From an uncultured Planctomycetaceae bacterium (GTDB taxonomy: Bacteria; Planctomycetota; Planctomycetia; Planctomycetales; Planctomycetaceae): DNA of 31,128 bases. The notes below the pieces were generated by a model that made no database searches, was not told the origin of the DNA, and was given only the letters and a program-made list of their open reading frames with translations. How positions within the stretch are numbered: the first letter of the stretch is position 1; each line of letters starts with the position of its first letter. The DNA lies in assembly GCA_903921605.1 (NCBI GenBank), contig CAIXQV010000387.1, forward strand, positions 1 to 31,128. Direction: 5' to 3'. Below are positions 26,320 through 31,128 of this stretch, one piece after another. A program made the position numbers and the translations under genes.

Positions 26320-27729
26320 TCATTTTCCGACGGCCTTCGCCTTCTTCAGCCGACGGCGAATGAAGCCTGCTCCGCCTACACCGCCAGCGATGCCGAGCAG
26401 AATGATGCTGCCCGGTTCTGGAACAACAGGGGAATCTCCGTTGCCGGGTGGCGTGTTATGACCGCCGCCGCAATGCGAGGGATCTTCACTGGTCGGTAAA
26501 TCCGGCGTGACATCCGGGATTGATGGATCTGGCAGTGGAATATCGGTCAGATCATCACATGGGCCATCGGTCGGTGGGTCAACCGGATCTTTGCCGGGAC
26601 CATCTGTTGGTGGATCAACAGGATCCTTGCCAGGACCATCTGTTGGAGGGTCAACGGGATCTTTTCCGGGGCCATCAGTCGGTGGATCAACAGGATCTTT
26701 GCCGGGACTATCAGTCGGTGGATCAACAGGATCTTTGCCGGGACCATCTGTTGGTGGATCAACGGGATCTTTGCCGGGACCATCTGTTGGAGGATCTGCC
26801 TTGTCGTCAATCGTCTCTACATAATCAAGAACTCCGGTGTTGGCCTGTCCGCCGCCGTTGCCACCGGCGGCTCCACCAGCACCGCCGGTTTCAGGATTCC
26901 AATTCCAGCCATTGCCTGCAACTCCACCACTACCTCCGTTTCCACCTCCTATTCCCCCATTAGCACCACCGCCGCCACCGCCTATGCCGCCAGTTCCACC
27001 GCCGATTGCAGGTCCGCCACCAGCTCGACCCGGAGTTGGAAGAACGCTCCACGAACGAGTACTCGATTTGGTTGATGTCCCAGTGGAAGGCTCAGAACTG
27101 CCGATTGTTTCTTTCGAAGCCCGCGCAGAGATTCCGCTCCTTGCTTCTGACTGATTACGATCAACATTGGAGGAAGTTTCAGTTGAAGGCCGACTCTCAA
27201 CCTTTTTCTGGTCTCCGGCAGTAGGGACACCAACTGCAGCCTTCGTCTCTTCCCCCTGAGACCAACGCGTCTGCGAGGTGGTCGGCACCATGCGCCCGGA
27301 GAACGGATCCCGTACCATCAGACTTGAAATCAGGGCGGAAGTAGCAGGTTTCTTCTCAGAAGACTCGTCTACGTCTTTCCCGGTTTTCTCACGTTGATCG
27401 GCATTCTGTTGAGTCCTGGTATCACCGGCCTGCGTCGCAGGTTTGGTAGCTTCTTTTCTCGCCATCTGCCCGGCGTCGTCCAGGATAGCAGGCCCTCCCC
27501 ATTGATTAGGCCAGCCTGCAGGAAGCTGACGGCCGGGCTTGTAAGTCAGCCCAACCTGCTGATCTGCAACTCGAGGATCAGCGAAGTGACTCAGCGGCAA
27601 GACATACTGTTGAATGCCTGCAACGGGAGAGTTGTCGCATTGGCACGACTGTCCCCAAACCAGATTCATCGGAACAAACAAAGCCACCCCTGCCGAGAAA
27701 ATCTCAACGACCCGCGCCTTGTTCTTCAT
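26320..27729 (-). CDS. PEP-CTERM sorting-domain surface protein with Gly-rich and Asp/Pro repeat regions
   Basis: A 469-residue exported protein. ATG 27729 is chosen because GGAGG lies 7 nt upstream and the resulting N-terminus (MKNKARVVEIFSAGVALFVP) is a normal signal peptide; an earlier ATG at 27783 lacks this. The mature part begins with a CQC motif and is then Ser/Thr/Lys/Glu-rich to about 230. A Gly-rich block (about 234-298) follows, then tandem DPPTDGPGKDPV repeats (about 311-390) and a Pro/Asp linker. The end is a canonical PEP-CTERM signal: VPEP at 436-439, a hydrophobic helix and a basic tail (RRRLKKAK). Exosortases recognise such tails and process the protein for surface attachment or release. 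An exosortase gene diverges from this one across 333 nt, so this is probably its dedicated cargo. The mature protein has no enzymatic domain and looks structural or matrix-like. Confidence 0.93.
   Translation of the reverse strand: MKNKARVVEIFSAGVALFVPMNLVWGQSCQCDNSPVAGIQQYVLPLSHFADPRVADQQVGLTYKPGRQLPAGWPNQWGGPAILDDAGQMARKEATKPATQAGDTRTQQNADQREKTGKDVDESSEKKPATSALISSLMVRDPFSGRMVPTTSQTRWSQGEETKAAVGVPTAGDQKKVESRPSTETSSNVDRNQSEARSGISARASKETIGSSEPSTGTSTKSSTRSWSVLPTPGRAGGGPAIGGGTGGIGGGGGGANGGIGGGNGGSGGVAGNGWNWNPETGGAGGAAGGNGGGQANTGVLDYVETIDDKADPPTDGPGKDPVDPPTDGPGKDPVDPPTDSPGKDPVDPPTDGPGKDPVDPPTDGPGKDPVDPPTDGPGKDPVDPPTDGPCDDLTDIPLPDPSIPDVTPDLPTSEDPSHCGGGHNTPPGNGDSPVVPEPGSIILLGIAGGVGGAGFIRRRLKKAKAVGK
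26561..26796. repeat. 36-bp coding tandem repeat, about 6.5 copies
   Basis: Six full 36-bp units and one partial unit encode DPPTDGPGKDPV within the PEP-CTERM gene (read on the - strand). Units differ mainly at third codon positions, with one Gly-to-Ser change in the third unit. The near-identity implies recent expansion or homogenisation and likely copy-number variability. Confidence 0.95.
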
Positions 27730-28062
27730 TCCGAAACCTCCATCTGAAATTAAATGATGTTGCATGCTCAGAACATTCAACATGCCGAGCTGATGCTGTT
27801 CCCCTACGGCAATGATGCAACTCAGAACCGTAGGTTGCGGCGATGCTGCTGCTCCTTTCGACCGATCGAATTCGTCCGACCGATTGTGATGTACTTAAGG
27901 CAGTAATGGTAAAATCGATTGCACGGACTGTGCGTTGCAGGTCATTGCCGTCACATCCGTCAAACCACCCACACTCCACCCCGACGGGCCATTTGACGGG
28001 GGTTTAACGAAAGGAATGGCGGCGAGGTTCATTTCGTGTCGTAGCGTTTGGGAAACCTTTGA
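27730..28062. promoter_or_regulatory. Divergent control region between PEP-CTERM cargo and exosortase operon
   Basis: This 333-nt gap must carry promoters for both directions. Visible structure: a direct repeat CGACCGAT at 27859-27866 and 27877-27884, flanking a CGAATTCG palindrome (27867-27874), and an 8-bp inverted repeat CCGTCAAA/TTTGACGG at 27957-27964 and 27992-27999 in the probable exosortase leader. I found no convincing sigma-54 or sigma-70 pair. The first set may bind a shared regulator; the second may be an RNA hairpin. Confidence 0.45.
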
Positions 28063-29019
28063 ATGAAAGCTACTAAGGAACCTTGCCTGATGTCTCTTCC
28101 CCCTCGACTCGAACAATGGCGATGTCTGGATTGGCCAGCGCGAGCACTTGTGACGGCGGGGCTTGCGGGAATCATGGCCTGGGTCTTCCGAGATCTCCTG
28201 AGTAACTGTGTCAGTCGCTGGACCACAGAGCCTCAATACTCCCACGGCTTTATCATACCCATAATGGCTGTGGGGCTGGGCTGGATGCGTCGTTCTCACA
28301 TCCCGGCCGGGGATGCTCGCAGTCACATCAGTGGCCTGATCCTGACAATCACAGGCTCTTTATCCCACCTGCTCGCCACATACTTCTACTTCGAAGCGTT
28401 TGATGCCGCGGGATTTCTGTTCTGTCTGACGGGCATTGTATTGCTTGTCTGGGGCAAACGATTTTTTCGAGGTGTTTGGCCGGCCGTGCTGTTTACAGGG
28501 TTCATGTTGCCACTGCCATTTCAGCTTGAACGCATGTTGTCAGACCCTCTGCAAGTAATGGGAGCGACGGAAGCCACTTATTTTATTCAAACATTTGGTA
28601 TTCCAGCGATCGCTCAGGGCAACACAATTTTGATGGGCGACATTCGCCTCGGCGTTGAAGAAGCCTGCAGCGGCCTCAGAATGCTGATGGTCTTCATCGC
28701 GATCTCAGCGGCCGCAGTCATCGTCAGTGATCGCTCACGCTGGGAAAAGATTCTGATCTTCTTCAGCGCGATTCCGATTGCACTGATCAGTAACATCGTC
28801 CGAATTGTGGCCACGGCTCTGGCCTATGAATACGCCGACAGAGAAACAGCGGATCTCATTTTCCATGATCTGAGCGGCTGGCTGATGATGCCACTGGCGA
28901 TGCTGTTGCTGTTTCTGGAACTGAAGATTATCGACCTGCTGTATGTGGAGGTGCCCGACGCTCATCCGGGCCTTTCGTTCCATCGGACACAGAGCAGCAT
29001 CACTGTCAGCAGACCATAA
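28063..29019 (+). CDS. Exosortase (PEP-CTERM transpeptidase-like membrane protease)
   Basis: A 318-residue multi-spanning membrane protein with about eight hydrophobic segments. The exosortase catalytic triad is complete: Cys202 in VEEACSGLRML, Arg247 in LISNIVRIVATA, and His268 in IFHDLSGWLMM. The early PQYSHGFIIPIM stretch is also typical. Exosortases are thought to cleave after PEP-type signals and transfer the protein to an envelope acceptor, by analogy with sortase. Start: ATG at 28063 with GGGAAA about 8 nt upstream; a second ATG at 28090 is possible. Downstream, an EpsI-like gene starts 11 nt after this stop and a TPR gene follows. I cannot assign the exosortase subclass. No glycan-biosynthesis genes, which often accompany exosortases, are visible in the window. 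Confidence 0.95.
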   Translation: MKATKEPCLMSLPPRLEQWRCLDWPARALVTAGLAGIMAWVFRDLLSNCVSRWTTEPQYSHGFIIPIMAVGLGWMRRSHIPAGDARSHISGLILTITGSLSHLLATYFYFEAFDAAGFLFCLTGIVLLVWGKRFFRGVWPAVLFTGFMLPLPFQLERMLSDPLQVMGATEATYFIQTFGIPAIAQGNTILMGDIRLGVEEACSGLRMLMVFIAISAAAVIVSDRSRWEKILIFFSAIPIALISNIVRIVATALAYEYADRETADLIFHDLSGWLMMPLAMLLLFLELKIIDLLYVEVPDAHPGLSFHRTQSSITVSRP

Positions 29020-29029
29020 GGAATCCGGG

Positions 29030-29707
29030 ATGACTTCTTCCAAAACTTCAATGAGCCGACGTGACTTCGGTCTTTGCCTCGGTGGTCTCGCTGCACTCAG
29101 CGTTTCAGCCGCAGCAGATTCGCTACTAAACGAAGGTCTGAGTAATCCGGTGGTTCTGAACGCAGCGAAGGAATCATTGGACAGAATTCCCGCAACGATC
29201 GGCGCATGGACATCAACGCCAATGACGATTGATGAACGCGAGATTCGTCTGGGAGAAATCTCAGGCTACTTTCGCCGGGAGTTTCGACACGCCGAAACCG
29301 GACGTGCGGTTGTCCTGACAATCCTGTGCGGCGGCGCTGGTCCGATGAGTGTGCATCCACCGACAGCCTGTTTCGAAGGAGTTGGCTATTCACTTGTCTC
29401 CGGACCGGCCGTCATCGGAATCACAGATAATGAAGAAATCACAATCAGTCTGAACAAAGCCGCTTTCAGACCGCAGGGAGCAATGACGTCAGACATTACC
29501 CGAGTGTTCTGGGGCTGGAGTACAGACGGAACATGGGACGCTCCCGCAAATCCACGAATTGCCTATCGGGGACAACCGGTTCTCTTCAAGTTGTACACCG
29601 TAGATCGAGCCTGGGATTCCGGAGACGGACTGGCTCAGTCAGAAACATTTCTCACCGATGCACTTCCTGTGATTCGGCGAGCGTTGGCAGTCTCCAAAAA
29701 CTCCTGA
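29030..29707 (+). CDS. Exosortase-associated EpsI-like protein (DUF3485) with Tat-like signal
   Basis: A 225-residue protein. I chose ATG 29030 because AAGGA lies 8 nt upstream; a longer ORF to 28943 overlaps the exosortase gene. The N-terminus MTSSKTSMSRRDFGLCLGGLAALSVSAAA has a twin-arginine motif SRRDFG (residues 9-14), a hydrophobic region and an AAA-type cleavage site, so it may be exported folded through the Tat system. The mature region matches EpsI/DUF3485: IPATIGAWTS near 53-62, LTILCGGAG, and the conserved HPPTACFEGVGY with His109 and Cys114. EpsI domains are often fused to, or encoded after, exosortases; their role in the sorting reaction is not established. Together with the upstream gene it forms an operon. 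Confidence 0.88.
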   Translation: MTSSKTSMSRRDFGLCLGGLAALSVSAAADSLLNEGLSNPVVLNAAKESLDRIPATIGAWTSTPMTIDEREIRLGEISGYFRREFRHAETGRAVVLTILCGGAGPMSVHPPTACFEGVGYSLVSGPAVIGITDNEEITISLNKAAFRPQGAMTSDITRVFWGWSTDGTWDAPANPRIAYRGQPVLFKLYTVDRAWDSGDGLAQSETFLTDALPVIRRALAVSKNS

Positions 29708-29727
29708 TCTGCGACTAACGACATTCT

Positions 29728-31128
29728 ATGAAGACTTCCACTTCAAAAAGCGGCTCTCGACCACGCGTGCTGAATCCGCGCGCGGCCCTGATTCTGGCGG
29801 TCGTTCTTGGCGTGACCGTCGTCGGAGTTCGCAAAGTCCATGATCGACAAATGTCGCGGACCGTGCAGTTCCTGCGTGATACAGCGTTTAAGTCGCTCGC
29901 CAGTGAAGATTATCGAAACGCCCAACTTCAATTGAGTCAGTATCTGTCTCTCAAGTCGAATGACCCCGAAGCTCGAGAGCGCCTCTCCTGGCTTCTCTCC
30001 GAACACATTAAGACTCCGCAGTCTTTCGAACAGGCGATTCGACTCAACGAAGACCTGCTGAGAACCGATCTGACGAACTATGAACTGCGTCTGCGCCACA
30101 CTCGAATGTTGATCAGGCAGAACCGCATGGCGGATGCCAAAGCTCATCTGGATCTGCTGCAGTCAGCCATGCCCGATGAAGCTGAAGTCTGGTACCTGAG
30201 CGCCGTCGTTGCTGGTGCGGGGCGCGATCCTGCGGGAGCGATGAAGTGCCTTAAACGCTCCCTGCGATGTGCGAAGAAGATTCCCGAGACTTACGCGTTG
30301 CTTGCAAAGCTGGCTGATGACTCAACGCCACCGGAGTTGCAGCCGGAAGCTCTGATGCAGCAGATGATTGCTCAGTGCCCCAATGAAAAGGCGTATCAGA
30401 TTCGAGCAGACTATCGCATCGAAAAACAGCTTTGGTTCGACGCCATCAGCGACCTCTGGAAGTCATTGGAGGAAACGCCCGATGACATGATCCTGAATGC
30501 CAAGCTCGTGCGTTGTCTTCAGGCACTCGAATCGAATAATGAATCAGATGCGGCTCAGGACCGTGCGATCGCTCAAACTATTCAACGAGGCTGCGATCAC
30601 TTTCATGAGCGAATTGCTCAGTCTGGACAGATCCCGGCTCTGCGGCTGTATCTTGCGGCTCTCCAGTGGAAAAACAAAGACAGAGACGACGCTATCAATG
30701 GACTTGAGCAGGCGATTCAGGTGATGCCACGTTCGTTCTCTCTGCATGAAACGCTGATTGAGTACCTTGTGGCTGAGAACCAGCATCAGAAAGCTCGTCG
30801 TCTGCTGGAAAGCATTCCGGCGGGTGGACTCGCGCGGGAAGTTTATCATTACAGTCACGGGCGAATTCTGATGGCGGAAAAACACTGGAAACAGGCGGCC
30901 GATTCTCTTGAGCAGGCGCTCGCATTCGGCCGGAAAGACTCGGCCCTGTTTGGGCGTGCCCAGATGAGTTATGCGATCTGTCGCAGTCAGACGGGTGAAT
31001 CTCGCGCGGCTCTGGAAGCCTTTCGCTCTGTGGTTTCGACTCGACCAGATTCGACAGCGGCTCGACTTGGAATCGCCGCCGCATGGGTTCAATCCGGGCA
31101 ATTGGACCTGGCTATTGCTGAGTATCAG
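29728..31128 (+). CDS. Membrane-anchored TPR-repeat protein of the exosortase locus, 3' end beyond window
   Basis: An ATG at 29728, 20 nt after the EpsI-like stop, opens a frame that runs without stop to the last base (467 codons visible). The N-terminus MKTSTSKSGSRPRVLNPR is basic, followed by a membrane helix (AALILAVVLGVTVVGV). The rest is helical repeats, for example SEDYRNAQLQLSQYLSLKSNDPEARERLSWLL, AEVWYLSAVVAGAGRDPAGAMKCLKRSLR and YSHGRILMAEKHWKQAADSLEQALAFGR, which match TPR spacing. TPR proteins are recurrent neighbours of exosortases and EPS secretion genes, where they are thought to act as periplasmic scaffolds. No good ribosome-binding site is visible, so translation may be coupled to the upstream gene. 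The C-terminal half is unknown. Confidence 0.88.
   Translation, partial: MKTSTSKSGSRPRVLNPRAALILAVVLGVTVVGVRKVHDRQMSRTVQFLRDTAFKSLASEDYRNAQLQLSQYLSLKSNDPEARERLSWLLSEHIKTPQSFEQAIRLNEDLLRTDLTNYELRLRHTRMLIRQNRMADAKAHLDLLQSAMPDEAEVWYLSAVVAGAGRDPAGAMKCLKRSLRCAKKIPETYALLAKLADDSTPPELQPEALMQQMIAQCPNEKAYQIRADYRIEKQLWFDAISDLWKSLEETPDDMILNAKLVRCLQALESNNESDAAQDRAIAQTIQRGCDHFHERIAQSGQIPALRLYLAALQWKNKDRDDAINGLEQAIQVMPRSFSLHETLIEYLVAENQHQKARRLLESIPAGGLAREVYHYSHGRILMAEKHWKQAADSLEQALAFGRKDSALFGRAQMSYAICRSQTGESRAALEAFRSVVSTRPDSTAARLGIAAAWVQSGQLDLAIAEYQ

Noticed and set aside
26561..26796. 36-bp repeats considered as a CRISPR array
   Set aside because: The units are contiguous without spacers and keep a reading frame, so they are coding tandem repeats.
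26837..27154. Proline-rich + strand ORF opposite the PEP-CTERM gene
   Set aside because: It is the mirror of the Gly-rich codons (GGN read as NCC). The - strand frame has a signal peptide, ribosome-binding site and sorting signal.
27640..27665. TTGGCACGACTG stretch considered as a sigma-54 promoter, as known for some PEP-CTERM genes
   Set aside because: It lies inside the PEP-CTERM coding region and no TTGC element follows at the needed spacing.
28943..29029. Longer start for the EpsI-like protein
   Set aside because: It would overlap the exosortase end by 77 nt, while ATG 29030 has a good ribosome-binding site and gives a proper signal sequence.

Overview
The window looks like a chromosomal segment of a planctomycete. 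The evidence is a large PSCyt1/DUF1549/DUF1553 cytochrome-like protein, a BlaI plus M56-peptidase pair, a VPEP-type PEP-CTERM protein beside an exosortase, a BatA-like von Willebrand protein, several secreted proteins of planctomycete type, moderate GC content and frequent GTG/TTG starts. I cannot name the species. I saw no rRNA, tRNA, CRISPR array, transposase or phage gene.

Layout. (1) Positions 2-3115: 5'-truncated PSCyt/PSD1 protein. (2) 3336-6147: a tight + strand operon of a BlaI-like repressor, an M56 (BlaR1-like) membrane peptidase and MurA, with a 4-nt overlap and then a 2-nt gap. (3) 6302-12751: a - strand run of a FemAB-like acyltransferase, an RseP-type site-2 protease with several PDZ-like regions, Dxr (overlapping rseP by 13 nt), an MFS transporter and a GNAT enzyme. 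(4) 12835-17439 (+): a secreted protein with a CPFC motif, a nested inverted-repeat element, a secreted endonuclease/phosphatase-SMP-30 fusion, and a secreted alpha/beta hydrolase. (5) 17534-19179 (-): a membrane-anchored thermonuclease coupled to YchF. (6) 19462-26309 (+): a small TPR-like protein, a large secretin without visible secretion partners, a small charged protein, a DUF454 membrane protein and a BatA/VWA membrane protein. (7) 26320-31128: an exosortase locus. A low-complexity PEP-CTERM cargo with 36-bp tandem repeats is read on the - strand. Diverging from it on the + strand are the exosortase, an EpsI-like protein with a Tat-like N-terminus, and a membrane-anchored TPR protein that runs off the window.

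How the genes may work together. The most coherent unit is the exosortase locus: one enzyme, its accessory EpsI protein, a TPR protein and a likely dedicated surface cargo. Planctomycetes have an unusual envelope, so this is a plausible surface-display or matrix system. The second is the blaI-M56-murA operon, whose spacing suggests that an envelope-sensing proteolytic switch is co-expressed with the first committed enzyme of peptidoglycan synthesis. Both readings are inferences from domain recognition and gene order.
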